A stretch of 64,000 bases of DNA from an uncultured Microbacterium sp. (GTDB lineage: Bacteria; Actinomycetota; Actinomycetes; Actinomycetales; Microbacteriaceae): positions 158,140 through 222,139 of the forward strand of contig NZ_CANKZA010000006.1 in NCBI RefSeq assembly GCF_947488465.1. Direction: 5' to 3'. The position numbers and the translations under genes were made by a program. Within the stretch, counting starts at the first letter, position 1. Each line of letters opens with the position of its first letter. Under the pieces are notes generated by a model, which was not told the origin of the DNA, did no database searches, and worked only from the letters and a program-made list of their open reading frames with translations. Below are positions 27,005 to 36,019 of the stretch, one piece after another.

Positions 27005-27691
27005 TCACAGCTCGTGGATCGCGGGGTTGGCCTCGATCACGGGCAGTAACCTCTCGATCTGGACGAAGAAGCGAGCCGCATCGGGGCCGATCGCGTGACA
27101 CACGCTCCGCATGTCTCGACGAACCTTGCGGAGATCGTATCGATGGAGGGGTTCGAGGTGGGCGACTCGATTGCGGAGGTCGTGAACGTTGGCGACGCGG
27201 GCGACGATGCTTTCGGCTGACCAGTCACCCGGCCAGGCCGGGAACGCGTTCTTGATGGCGACGGTCCAGAGCTTCTGCTTCGACTTGTTCGCCTTGGACG
27301 GGAGGAGGTAGCGCCACACGCCGAGCGACATCTGCGCCAGCACGTCATCGTGACTCACCGGCCGGTCGTGGTCCGCGGCGATGCGTCTAGCTCGCGTTGC
27401 CCCCTTCGACAATTCAGTCTGGTTCAGCGCGCGCAGCAGGTAGGGGTGCGGGCGCAACAGCCAGTGCGGCGTCCCGGCCATCCCGTCGTTCCAGATACGC
27501 AGCTCGCGATCGATGGCGTTGCGCAGGACGAGCTCGAAGACGTGGATCGCCTCCATCGCAGCGCCCGATGCGCGGACATTCCACTCGAACAGTTCGTGCG
27601 CGCGAGTGATGTCACCACCGGCGTCATCGAGAATCCGCTGCAGTCGAGCGTCGCCGACGAATCGGGAACTCACAGGCTCGATCGGCGACAC
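27005..27691 (-). CDS. Abi-like protein with HEPN RNase motif
   Basis: 228 aa, GTG start at 27691 with a second GTG at 27673 as alternative. The sequence is helical, with AMEAIHVFELVLRNAIDREL near residue 50 and MSLGVWRYLLP in the middle, as in the Abi family of abortive-infection proteins (AbiD/F-like). LRNRVAHLEP supplies the HEPN RxxxxH signature with R173 and H178, the residues expected to cut RNA. Such proteins are thought to halt growth of infected cells. It lies next to the Wadjet operon on the same strand but beyond a terminator, so it is an independent unit. Confidence 0.82.
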   Translation of the reverse strand: MSPIEPVSSRFVGDARLQRILDDAGGDITRAHELFEWNVRASGAAMEAIHVFELVLRNAIDRELRIWNDGMAGTPHWLLRPHPYLLRALNQTELSKGATRARRIAADHDRPVSHDDVLAQMSLGVWRYLLPSKANKSKQKLWTVAIKNAFPAWPGDWSAESIVARVANVHDLRNRVAHLEPLHRYDLRKVRRDMRSVCHAIGPDAARFFVQIERLLPVIEANPAIHEL

Positions 27692-27745
27692 ACAGGCTAG
27701 ACTAGACGCACAAACACCGGACGCTTCGCGGATCGGTGCTTACAC

Positions 27746-27778
27746 ATAAGGGGCCCGGCGCAAGCCGAGGCCCCTTAT
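27746..27778 (-). terminator. Terminator downstream of the jet operon
   Basis: A long hairpin: ATAAGGGGCC pairs with GGCCCCTTAT, extended by CGGC/GCCG around a GCAA tetraloop with one bulged A. It lies 45 bp after the jetD stop. Confidence 0.75.
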
Positions 27779-27822
27779 CCTTTGCCCCACTTTGAGGTCG
27801 TCGCTACATCGCTGTCGGCTGC

Positions 27823-28968
27823 TCAATGATCCGCGTCATCCGGGAGTCGCTGAACCCCGAGCCGCGCGAGTGCGTAGTCCCACGGGACTCGTTCCTGCTC
27901 GAGGCGTATGTTCCCCTCGGCGCTCAGCGACTGGAGCGTCGCGCGTTCACCACGCGTGAGTTGATCGAGTACGCCGACGTTCGGACTTGGATCGATGCCC
28001 CACAGGTCGCGGTGGTCGAACAGTGTATCCATATCCATCAACGCCGACGTCGCGTCCACTCCCGCGGCTCGGAGTTGGTTGAGGATGGCGAACCCATGCG
28101 AATCCAGGTCCCCCCAGTACATCACCGCCTGGGCCCAGGGGAGGCGAGCCACGAGATCGACGCGGTGCCCACCTCCGTGGACGGCGACTGCTCCGGGGAC
28201 GTCCGGCATCGCGAGCACGGTGGCGAGGTTCTCGAAGACGAACACCCGCTCGGGACGGATCAGATTCGCTGCAAGGTCGTCGACCGGCGCCGACACATCG
28301 GTGAGTCCGTGGAAGGACAGCGACGGGTCGAGTACGCGGACCCGTACGAGCGGTGACGACTCACGCAAGCCGAGGTTGAGCGCGCCGGTTCCCGCTCGAT
28401 GCAAGGACTCCACGAGCCCGCGACGAGTCTCGATCCACTTGGTGTGGATTCCCCGAATCGGCAGCTCGCGGACCAGGCGACCCGATCCCGGATGCTCGCG
28501 CAACCACGCGAGCACATCGACGAGTCGCCCGAAGTCGTCATCGTCGAGGTCGGCGATGGCGCGCGCATGTGCACGCAGAACGCCGCTCACGTCGAATCCA
28601 ATGGACTCCCGCAGCGCATGGAGTCTCGCCACCAGAACGCGCCAGCCTTCCGTCTCGCCGGCGACGCGAGCGATCGCCTCCGCCCCGCGCAGCACCGCAC
28701 GGACGGGGACTTCCTGCGACCCGATGCGCGACCAGTTGCGGACGACCCACTCGAGTTCTATCCCTGAGCCTTCATCCAGGCCTCGCCAGGCGTCCACCCA
28801 CTCGCGGACCCGCTCGAGGTCACCCAGCGCCTCGCGTTCGGTCGGCGGACGCAGCGGAACGTCGAGTACGACGGCGGTCTGCTGCTCAGCAGCCCACATG
28901 CGCGCATCACGGTCGAAGAGCTTCTTCGCTCGCGCGCGCACATCCGACGGAGAGACGTACGTGGTCAC
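27823..28968 (-). CDS. jetD: Wadjet type I protein JetD (TOPRIM nuclease subunit)
   Basis: 381 aa, GTG start overlapping the jetC stop by 4 nt. The N-terminal DUF3322 region begins with VSPSDVRARAKKLF. The C-terminal DUF2220 region has a TOPRIM-type acidic motif WGDLDSHGF (D287, D289), like the DxDxxG of topoisomerase VI/Spo11, and FENLATVLAMP just before it supplies the other conserved acidic site. In studied Wadjet systems this subunit cleaves circular DNA that the SMC-like complex has extruded, giving immunity to plasmids. Length and gene order match type I. Confidence 0.95.
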   Translation of the reverse strand: MTTYVSPSDVRARAKKLFDRDARMWAAEQQTAVVLDVPLRPPTEREALGDLERVREWVDAWRGLDEGSGIELEWVVRNWSRIGSQEVPVRAVLRGAEAIARVAGETEGWRVLVARLHALRESIGFDVSGVLRAHARAIADLDDDDFGRLVDVLAWLREHPGSGRLVRELPIRGIHTKWIETRRGLVESLHRAGTGALNLGLRESSPLVRVRVLDPSLSFHGLTDVSAPVDDLAANLIRPERVFVFENLATVLAMPDVPGAVAVHGGGHRVDLVARLPWAQAVMYWGDLDSHGFAILNQLRAAGVDATSALMDMDTLFDHRDLWGIDPSPNVGVLDQLTRGERATLQSLSAEGNIRLEQERVPWDYALARLGVQRLPDDADH

Positions 28969-31900
28969 GCGTGCAGCTCCGCGTGCGGTGAGGCCTGTGT
29001 GTCAGGCTCTTCGACGGAGAACACGACGTTTGCGAGCCGCGATGCCCTGCGGTCGGGGTTCGACACCGACGTGATCGCGCCCACGTAAGGCTCGAGGGTC
29101 TGCAGCAGCTTCTGCGGTGTGGCGAGGATCATGTGGAAGCCGAACTCGCGGAACACCTCCATCGCGTTTCGCGTGTAGTGGCTGTCGGCCTTATCGAACG
29201 CCTCGTCGAGCACGATCGACCCGAACTTCGGGACGTCGTCCTCCTCTTCGGTCAGCTGGTAACGCAGCGCTGCGGCGAGGCAGAAGATGACGAGCTTTTG
29301 CCGCTGGCCGCCCGACAAACCCTCAGCAGAGTCGTACACGCGTGTGACGCGGCCGGTGACGTCCTTCTCCCTCGCGAGGAAGCTCACATGAAGCCTCGTG
29401 TCGAGCACCCGCACCCGCCAGTCGGCGTCGACGCGGTCTTTGGATCCAAGTCGGCCTATCACCCGCTGCAGGACGGCGAAGCGCTGTTCCGCACCGGCGG
29501 CCGACTCGTCCGACCAGTTGCCCTCGACGATGCGGCGGAGGTCGCCGAGGAAGTCTTCGACCTCCGGGGTGCGCATCGTCTTCACATCGATCTCGAGGAA
29601 CCGGTCTGCACCCTCGAACGGCGACCGCCCGAGCGAGGCGTTGACGGGGAGGATCCGTTCGCGGATGAGTCCCGGGGCGTCACGGAGGTCGCTGAGCAGA
29701 TGCGCGACGACGTCCTGTGATCGCTCGCGCAAGAGCTTCCGGAACTCGGTCTCCTTCTCCGGCAGCCCGCGGGCAAGGATGCCGTCGCGCAGATCGCGGT
29801 AGCCGTAGCGATCGCGAATGTCGGCGGTGAGCTCGGCGGATGCCGCCGGCCACCCGAGCCGAAACTCGGCGGCGCGTCCGGCGAACCCCGCCTCCGCGTC
29901 CGCTGCGCGAGCTGCCGCGGCATCCTTTTCCTTCGAGAGCGCCGATTGCACCTTTCGTGCGACTTCGTCGACCGTCTCAAGGCTCACGGAGCGCCGCTCG
30001 GCTCGGAAGCGAGCGTCCAGGGCATCTACGGTCACCTCATCGACCGCCTCGGGCGCGGTCGCCTGGAGCTCCGCGATCTGCGACGCGATGGCCTCCACTC
30101 GCTGGCGAGCCACCGCGTGGTCGCCGACAGCCCGGGCGTGAGCGGCGTTCGCGTCCTCCCGCCGTTGCGTCGCCCGTTCTGCGACCTCCTGCGCCTCGCG
30201 GAGGGTGACTGACTCCTCTGTGAGCGCTCGGAGCTCGTCGCGCCGGGCGGCGGTGACCGCCGCGGCGGATCCGAGGTCGATGTCCGTCCAGGTGAAGGAC
30301 GACACGCGCGCGAAGACATCGCGGCGGATGTGTGCGTCCTGCCGACGAGTGTCGGCCTCGGCATCCCGGGCTGCCGCCCGCTCCATCGCGGCCGTCGCGT
30401 CGCGATGACGCGCGAGCAGCGCGCCGAGCCGCGCTTCGGTGTCGCCGCCCAGCACCCATCGTGTGGCGTCGCCGACATCGTGACGGTCGTCCTTCTCGTA
30501 CCTGCGCGAGTTGCGCTTGACGAGGCCGCCGATCGTGACACCGCGCTCGATGCCCTCGAGCTCGTCGGGGTGCACGACGCAGGCGTAGTCGAACTCGGTG
30601 GCCAGGCGCCTGCGGAGGTAGGCGCCGAACGGTCCGTCGCTCACCGCGAGCCGGTGGACGAGCGACCGGGCATCCTTGGGGCGGCGCGGCTCGTCGACGG
30701 TGTGCGGCACCGCTTCGATGACGAGCCGCACACCGAGTGTGCGCGAGTCGGCAGCGCGGCGTGCCGTTGCGAGGTGCTCGTCGCGGACGAGCAGCGTTGT
30801 CGAGAGCGAAGCCAGCACACGCTCGGCTGCGCCACGCCAGGCAGAGTGCTGTTCGGCGACCGAGATCAGTTCGCCCGCGAAAGGCAGCGCGGATGCCGGA
30901 ACGCCGATCGCATCGGCGATGAACCGCCGGGCGCTCAACAGCCTCTCGTCGATGTTGCTTCGGTGATCTCTCAGCGACTGGATCTGCTTCGTGACGTGCT
31001 CCAGCGCCTTGCGCGTCTGGCTTGCGGCGTCGCGCACGTCATGCGGTACTGCTGCGATGTCACGCGCGGCTTCTGTGACGGCGGCCGCGAGCATCTCCGC
31101 GAACTGCTCGGCGTCTTCGGGCAGCGGGGCTCCGATGCGCGCCAGTTCGGCGACGAGCTGGGCTCGGTATTGCCCGGTGATGTCCTCGTCGCGCTGCGCG
31201 CTTTCGATCCGCTCCTGCAGCAGCTCGACCCGCGCTCCTCCCTCGTCCCGGACGCGCGCCTTTGCGCTCTCCAGCGCTTCGGCGGCCAGTCGCTGTTCCC
31301 GCACAGCGTCGCTCAACTCGCTGTCGGCGCGCGCCAGCCCGGCCCGCGCCGGCGCCTCGGCATCCTTCGCAAGCCGTAGCTTGAGTACCGAAGTGAACGG
31401 TTCCACGGCATCGTGCAGCTCAGAGATCGCTGCTGTCTCCGCACCGGCCAGGTCGAACGCCGTGATCGCCTCGTCCACCCTGCGCAGCGAATCGGCCTGC
31501 TTCCGCAGATCGACCACGTGCCGGTGTGCGGCGTCGAGCTCCGTGAACTGCTCGACGGCCGTCTCGGCGCGCGCAAAGGTGCCCGGCTGGTCGAGCATGA
31601 ATCCCCGGAACAGGGCGTCGAGGGTACCGAGATTCTTCGCCGACTGGGTCTTGTGCAGAAGCTGGAGAGTGGCGTCCCCCCGGAACCCGAACTCGCGGAT
31701 GACTCGCTCATGGAAGCGCCCGTGCCGACCACCCGTGGTGATCAGCGCATCTGGGAAGGCCTTCGACATGCGGCGAGCGTCGATGCCGCCCTCGACGTGC
31801 GGCTTCATGTCAAGCAGCCGCACCTGACCGCGAGCGAAGATCCGCGCATCCTTCAGCGCGGTCGGTTCGGTGCGGGTGCCGGGGGCATGGAACACCCGCA

Positions 31901-32318
31901 TCAGTAAGACGGGTTCGTCACGGAGATTCTCGTATCGCAGCAGGATTCCGCTCCACGTCGCTTTTGCTCGCAAATAGCTCGTGGCGGCCCGATCGGCGGT
32001 CTCGTCCGCTTCCTTACTCCACGCGCCGCGCACGTAGCTCATGAGGGTGCGATCGCTGTTCCGAGAGGCGCCGTCTTGAGCGGCGGCGTTGAGCCTCAGC
32101 CACCGGTCCGGGGTGTAGACGGCGGCGATCGCGTCGAGGAGCGACGACTTGCCCGAGCCGGATGCGCCCGTGAAGAGATGTCCGGCACGCGCGACGCCCA
32201 CGGCGACGTGGCCGGCGAACGTGCCCCAGTTGACGATTTCAATCTGGGCGAGGCGCCATTGTCCGAGCCTGGTCGGATCGGTCTCCGGCTCGTCGACGGG
32301 GAAGCTCAGCATCGTCAT
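28965..32318 (-). CDS. jetC: Wadjet type I protein JetC (SMC/MukB-like ATPase)
   Basis: 1117 aa. The Walker A motif GASGSGKSS is at 51-59. Long coiled-coil arms follow, with a hinge-like globular part near 480-620. The signature LSGGQRQ is near 1001 and Walker B SIVLDEAFDKAD near 1034. This is the SMC-like motor that folds and extrudes DNA. The ATG at 32318 overlaps the jetB stop (ATGA). The DNA-loading surface is completed by JetA and JetB, the kleisin and KITE equivalents. No lesion is seen. Confidence 0.95.
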   Translation of the reverse strand: MTMLSFPVDEPETDPTRLGQWRLAQIEIVNWGTFAGHVAVGVARAGHLFTGASGSGKSSLLDAIAAVYTPDRWLRLNAAAQDGASRNSDRTLMSYVRGAWSKEADETADRAATSYLRAKATWSGILLRYENLRDEPVLLMRVFHAPGTRTEPTALKDARIFARGQVRLLDMKPHVEGGIDARRMSKAFPDALITTGGRHGRFHERVIREFGFRGDATLQLLHKTQSAKNLGTLDALFRGFMLDQPGTFARAETAVEQFTELDAAHRHVVDLRKQADSLRRVDEAITAFDLAGAETAAISELHDAVEPFTSVLKLRLAKDAEAPARAGLARADSELSDAVREQRLAAEALESAKARVRDEGGARVELLQERIESAQRDEDITGQYRAQLVAELARIGAPLPEDAEQFAEMLAAAVTEAARDIAAVPHDVRDAASQTRKALEHVTKQIQSLRDHRSNIDERLLSARRFIADAIGVPASALPFAGELISVAEQHSAWRGAAERVLASLSTTLLVRDEHLATARRAADSRTLGVRLVIEAVPHTVDEPRRPKDARSLVHRLAVSDGPFGAYLRRRLATEFDYACVVHPDELEGIERGVTIGGLVKRNSRRYEKDDRHDVGDATRWVLGGDTEARLGALLARHRDATAAMERAAARDAEADTRRQDAHIRRDVFARVSSFTWTDIDLGSAAAVTAARRDELRALTEESVTLREAQEVAERATQRREDANAAHARAVGDHAVARQRVEAIASQIAELQATAPEAVDEVTVDALDARFRAERRSVSLETVDEVARKVQSALSKEKDAAAARAADAEAGFAGRAAEFRLGWPAASAELTADIRDRYGYRDLRDGILARGLPEKETEFRKLLRERSQDVVAHLLSDLRDAPGLIRERILPVNASLGRSPFEGADRFLEIDVKTMRTPEVEDFLGDLRRIVEGNWSDESAAGAEQRFAVLQRVIGRLGSKDRVDADWRVRVLDTRLHVSFLAREKDVTGRVTRVYDSAEGLSGGQRQKLVIFCLAAALRYQLTEEEDDVPKFGSIVLDEAFDKADSHYTRNAMEVFREFGFHMILATPQKLLQTLEPYVGAITSVSNPDRRASRLANVVFSVEEPDTQASPHAELHA

Positions 32319-32974
32319 TCGGTTTCGTCCTCGTCATCCTGCGATACGGCGGCGACATCGCCCGCACCCTCGCGCGCGATCCGCTGGTACTCCGCCGCGA
32401 TCGCGCGGATCTGGTCGGCGTCGACGAGCAGACGCAACACAGGTGAGATCTCGGCGCGGTCGTCGCCGACGGCGTGCAGCACGCGCAGTTTGTTCTGCAT
32501 CTTGTTCCACGATGAGTTGACGCGGCTCGCGAAGTCCTTCTCGTCCCGATCCGGGGTGCGGAACACGGCGAGCTGTTCGAACACCTCCACCTGCCCGACG
32601 ATGACGCGGCCTCTCCCTTCCTCGCTCAGCAAGGTCTGGCGCAGGATGAGCAGCATCGCGGTGTCGAGGAACGTGAGCGACTCGGACCGTACGGCTTTCG
32701 GTGCGTCGTCGGCGGGCGCATTGCGGACGAACGCGAACTCGTTGTCACGATCGATGACCAGTTCGAGGAAAAGATCGGCGAGCCGCGATCGGATGACGGC
32801 CTCGTCGGTGAGCAACACACCCCACAGCTGCGCCTCGCGCGCTCCGGAAAGATACGGGCCGCGCACCAGACGCAGCAAGACGCGGCGCGTGCGATCGGGA
32901 AGTTCACCGACGTCGCCACGCCAGAGTCCGATGTGCTCATCGTCGATGACATCCGCTGTGAACGGTTCGGTCAT
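32315..32974 (-). CDS. jetB: Wadjet type I protein JetB (DUF4194, KITE-like subunit)
   Basis: 219 aa from the ATG at 32974, chosen because it overlaps the jetA stop (ATGA) and starts MTEPFTADVIDD; an in-frame extension to 33043 would run into jetA. DUF4194 features include RVLLRLVRGPYLSG near the start and SRVNSSWNKMQNKLRVL towards the end. It is the MukE-like subunit of the condensin-like complex. Every junction in the operon is a 4-nt overlap, which implies coupled synthesis in fixed ratio. Confidence 0.93.
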   Translation of the reverse strand: MTEPFTADVIDDEHIGLWRGDVGELPDRTRRVLLRLVRGPYLSGAREAQLWGVLLTDEAVIRSRLADLFLELVIDRDNEFAFVRNAPADDAPKAVRSESLTFLDTAMLLILRQTLLSEEGRGRVIVGQVEVFEQLAVFRTPDRDEKDFASRVNSSWNKMQNKLRVLHAVGDDRAEISPVLRLLVDADQIRAIAAEYQRIAREGAGDVAAVSQDDEDETE

Positions 32975-34461
32975 ATCACCGCTCCTGTGAATCGGTGCGC
33001 GGCGACCATTGCCGCGCGCGGAACTCCGTCGGCGCCCTGCCACGCCAGAATCTCCGGCTCATCGTCGATGGTTCCCTGTTCGGCGGCGATCGACAGCAGC
33101 CCGATCACGCTTCCGACCCCCTGCGTCGCGGGGTGTCGAGCAAGGACCTCCGCGACGGTGCACGAGGCTACCTCTGCGAGCAGGTCGTTCACGTTGCGAG
33201 TGAGTTCGTCGAAGTCGATCTCCGTCTCGCGAGCGATCGCACGCAATTCTTCGAGGCTCGCAAGCGAGGCTGTCTGCGTGACGACCTCTTCGGTGGCGGC
33301 GAATTCGGCGGGATCATGAAGGTCGATCGCACCGACACTCGACAAGGCGACAGCAGAGAGATCCAGGGTGAGCGACGTCGACTGCCATGGCCGCGTTTGC
33401 GAGGCTGCTGCGACGCCTGCGTGCTGAGCGTCGCGCAGCAGTGTCCTCAAGACCCGGTCCCGCTGATAGTCCTGCGACTGCACGTAGCGGCGAAGCGCCC
33501 GCGCGAAGAGCGTGATGACATCGTGGATCTCGGCGCTTCGGCCCTTGAGCGTCGTGAGGAAGGAGCGCAGCACCCGGCGCTCATCCGAGGTGAGGTCGCG
33601 AGCGAATCCGCGATCCAGGATTCGGCGGACGTCGGCCGCGAAGGCTGCGCCGAGCGCAGGGTCGAGGACGAGTTGGGAGAAGGCAGCGAAGCTGCGGCCG
33701 GCGTCCGAATCGGAGATGTGGTCGATGCCGCGGAAGACCTCGTCGACGACCGATGCTTGAGAGACATCGGACTCGACGATCTTCGCCCGCAGCGACGTGT
33801 TCAGAGTCTCGAACTCGGCACGCACCCGAGCGAAGTCGTCAGGAACGTCCGCAGCCTGCGCCAGCACATCGCGAACGCGTTCGAGCGCCCGGTCTTCATC
33901 GATCGCCGCTTCGTCGCCCGAGCGGAGGCTCTCGATCCGGCGCTCGATCGCTTCGATTTCCTCCTCGAGCAGTGCGATGCGTGCTGAGACGTCCGGATCG
34001 GTGTCGATCGCGAGGCGGCGCACTTGCGCGGCGAGGCTCGCAAGCCGCGATTCGGTCACACTCGAACGCGGCGCGGCGCGTCCCTGGAGGAATCGGATGC
34101 CCGCAATCGCGTCCGGCGACAGCTCGAGCGTCTCACCTCGGGCTTCCGACGACGGCCGACGCACAAGGAATCCGGCCGTCCGCCACTGCCCGCAGTACCC
34201 CTTCGCCGTCAGCGGCAGGGCGATGCCCTGCGCGCGCAGTCGCTCGAGGTCGGCGTCGATCCGCTCGTACAACTCCTCGGCATCGACGCGACGCTCATCC
34301 CCGCCCAGGTGAATGCCCAGAAGACCAGCGATGGTGGGCGCGCTGTCCGCTCGCAGAAGCTTCCACGCAGCGTCGCGCTCGACGAGCTGGGCGAGCTCGA
34401 GAACCTGAGCGACGGCGGGCACGGGTCCATTCTGTATGAGTGCCCCGACATCAGACGACAT
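32971..34461 (-). CDS. jetA: Wadjet type I protein JetA (DUF3375, kleisin-like subunit)
   Basis: 496 aa, the expected length. DUF3375 features include DAAWKLLRADSAPTIAGLL near the N-terminus, the FLVRRP segment and a helical central region with ARIALLEEEIEAIERRIESL. It is the MukF-like kleisin that bridges the JetC heads. An ATG starts it at 34461. The gene upstream on the same strand (DUF1877-like) stops 28 bp before it, so that gene may be transcribed with the operon. Confidence 0.93.
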   Translation of the reverse strand: MSSDVGALIQNGPVPAVAQVLELAQLVERDAAWKLLRADSAPTIAGLLGIHLGGDERRVDAEELYERIDADLERLRAQGIALPLTAKGYCGQWRTAGFLVRRPSSEARGETLELSPDAIAGIRFLQGRAAPRSSVTESRLASLAAQVRRLAIDTDPDVSARIALLEEEIEAIERRIESLRSGDEAAIDEDRALERVRDVLAQAADVPDDFARVRAEFETLNTSLRAKIVESDVSQASVVDEVFRGIDHISDSDAGRSFAAFSQLVLDPALGAAFAADVRRILDRGFARDLTSDERRVLRSFLTTLKGRSAEIHDVITLFARALRRYVQSQDYQRDRVLRTLLRDAQHAGVAAASQTRPWQSTSLTLDLSAVALSSVGAIDLHDPAEFAATEEVVTQTASLASLEELRAIARETEIDFDELTRNVNDLLAEVASCTVAEVLARHPATQGVGSVIGLLSIAAEQGTIDDEPEILAWQGADGVPRAAMVAAHRFTGAVI

Positions 34462-34489
34462 CGTGACCCGCGGCGACCTTTCGGCAGGT

Positions 34490-35011
34490 TCAGCCGATCA
34501 TGTAGACCATTCCCCGCCCGTCATCGGCGAGCGCCTTGACGAACTCTTTGGCGCGCTCGAGGAAGTCGAGCACGTAGCGGATCTCATCCCCATCGTCCGC
34601 GCCGAACGGGCTTCGCCATCCGACCGCCCACGCGCGTACCCTTGGCTCGTCGAACGCACAGAGGTCGTCGCGGATCGCCGGGATCTCCTCGGGGAGGACC
34701 GTCCTGACCCACGGGTCCCAGCCCATGCCACGCATCGTGACGCGTCCCTCGAACATGCTGTAAGCAGGGGCCTCTTCGCGAGCATCCGGTATCGGACGGG
34801 TGAGCGATTGCAGAGCCGACCACGCCTTGTCGAGGTAGAGCATGTCGCTCTTCGGCGACACCTGCTCGAAAGTGGCGACGCTCACGCTCGCGTGAGGCTC
34901 CATCCCCCAGGCGTCCGCGAGCGGATCGCTCGACAAGATGCTGTCTGGGTCATCGATGGCCTGCTGAGCACGCTCGGCGTCGAAGGCATATGCGTAGTAG
35001 CGGATTCCCAT
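34490..35011 (-). CDS. DUF1877-like protein preceding the jet operon
   Basis: 173 aa, ATG start. It opens MGIRYYAYAFD and later has YLDKAWSALQSLTRP, a pattern like the Asp-Lys-Ala-Trp block of DUF1877 (YfbM) proteins, and ends FLERAKEFVKALADDGRGM. The function of the family is unknown; cytoplasmic. Its closeness to jetA (28 bp) and shared strand suggest either an accessory gene of this Wadjet locus or cargo carried beside it. Confidence 0.65.
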   Translation of the reverse strand: MGIRYYAYAFDAERAQQAIDDPDSILSSDPLADAWGMEPHASVSVATFEQVSPKSDMLYLDKAWSALQSLTRPIPDAREEAPAYSMFEGRVTMRGMGWDPWVRTVLPEEIPAIRDDLCAFDEPRVRAWAVGWRSPFGADDGDEIRYVLDFLERAKEFVKALADDGRGMVYMIG

Positions 35012-35121
35012 GTCTCAAGCATCGAGGTCGGGGCATGTTCATGTTCACGCTCAGCGACCGCCTGGGGACAACTCGCGTGAGGTTCTCCCTGTGGAGGAGA
35101 AGACGCGGGCTGCGGCACCAA

Positions 35122-35148
35122 CGGAGACGGAGGGATTTGCGCTCTCGG
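35122..35148. repeat. tRNA-Ser 3'-end-like sequence inside the island
   Basis: On the minus strand this reads CCGAGAGCGCAAATCCCTCCGTCTCCG and matches the intact tRNA over 24 of 27 bases, including the T-arm. It probably marks another past integration boundary. Confidence 0.7.
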
Positions 35149-35325
35149 TCCTCCGTTCATGCGGCTGCAACCACGCGACCGGCACGCGCCAAGCGAGCAG
35201 AACGCTCAGCGGACTCCCGCACAACCGCAAGACTGCCCAACGCCAACCACGCCGCAAACGTGGCAGAAATGGCAGATTTGGTGGCAGAAGCGGAAGAAAT
35301 TAGCCCTTGATCAGGGATTTTCAGA

Positions 35326-35460
35326 GCGGAGACGGAGGGATTTGAAATCGCGCCGATGCCAATCGAGCTGATCGAAACCGCATGATTCCGCAGGTTCTGA
35401 AGTCGCGGATGTGCTCCTCGATCAGGTGAGTTCGATTCGATTCGTGGCAGAAACGTGGCA
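35326..35460. repeat. Internal attachment-like site (copy of 26854-26992)
   Basis: It begins with the tRNA-Ser 3' end sequence, continues with about 110 bp similar to the 26854 copy, and ends with GTGGCAGAAACGTGGCA (35444-35460). The stretch 35150-35310 just before it encodes an alanine-rich frame ending 15 bp before the site; it may be the worn-down tail of an integrase gene but is too short to identify. Confidence 0.7.
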
Positions 35461-35557
35461 GCCCGTATGCTGCCCGCTCGACCGGATTATCGACGACCGG
35501 GTTTCACGCACGGCCCCCGCGTCCATGGTCCCGAAACGGCGCCATCCTACAAGATGA

Positions 35558-36019
35558 CTAGTGACCTCCCATGCCAACCCGCCTCTTGAGGATATGCCAC
35601 GTGCGTTCCAGCCGGTTATAGAAGTCCCTGACACGACGCGGGTCCTCGTCAACCATCTTTACCCAACTCACACCCTGATAGTCCTCGTAGCGCAGCCCGG
35701 CGGGCCGCCGATCGTCCTCCAGCGCCGCCCAAGAGACCTGAAATGTGTGGCGGCCCCCGCTCGGCACGGCAATATAGGAAAACTCTGTGGAACGACCTCT
35801 CCGATCCAGGAGTTGCACCTTACTGATCGCATGTTCTCCGTGATTTTGGACGGCGAAGGTGGAGGCCCCCTCCTCAACGAGGACCGCATGCTTAGCCGCC
35901 GCAATTGCACGTCGATTGTCGAGTCTCTGGTTCCTCACCAACCAAAACGTGTTGAACAGCGAGACTGCTACGGCGAGGTAAGCGGCGACGGAGCCGAAGA
36001 CGGCCGGATCAAAGTTCAC
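35558..36019 (-). CDS. Uncharacterised single-span membrane protein (153 aa)
   Basis: GTG start overlapping the stop of the upstream gene by 4 nt (GTGA). One hydrophobic helix lies near the N-terminus (VFGSVAAYLAVAVSLFNTFWLV, about 7-28), followed by a soluble domain with alternating strands (FAVQNHGEHAISKVQLLDRRG) like a small beta-sandwich. Codon use is less GC-rich than the backbone, consistent with acquired DNA. No function is assigned. Confidence 0.6.
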   Translation of the reverse strand: MNFDPAVFGSVAAYLAVAVSLFNTFWLVRNQRLDNRRAIAAAKHAVLVEEGASTFAVQNHGEHAISKVQLLDRRGRSTEFSYIAVPSGGRHTFQVSWAALEDDRRPAGLRYEDYQGVSWVKMVDEDPRRVRDFYNRLERTWHILKRRVGMGGH

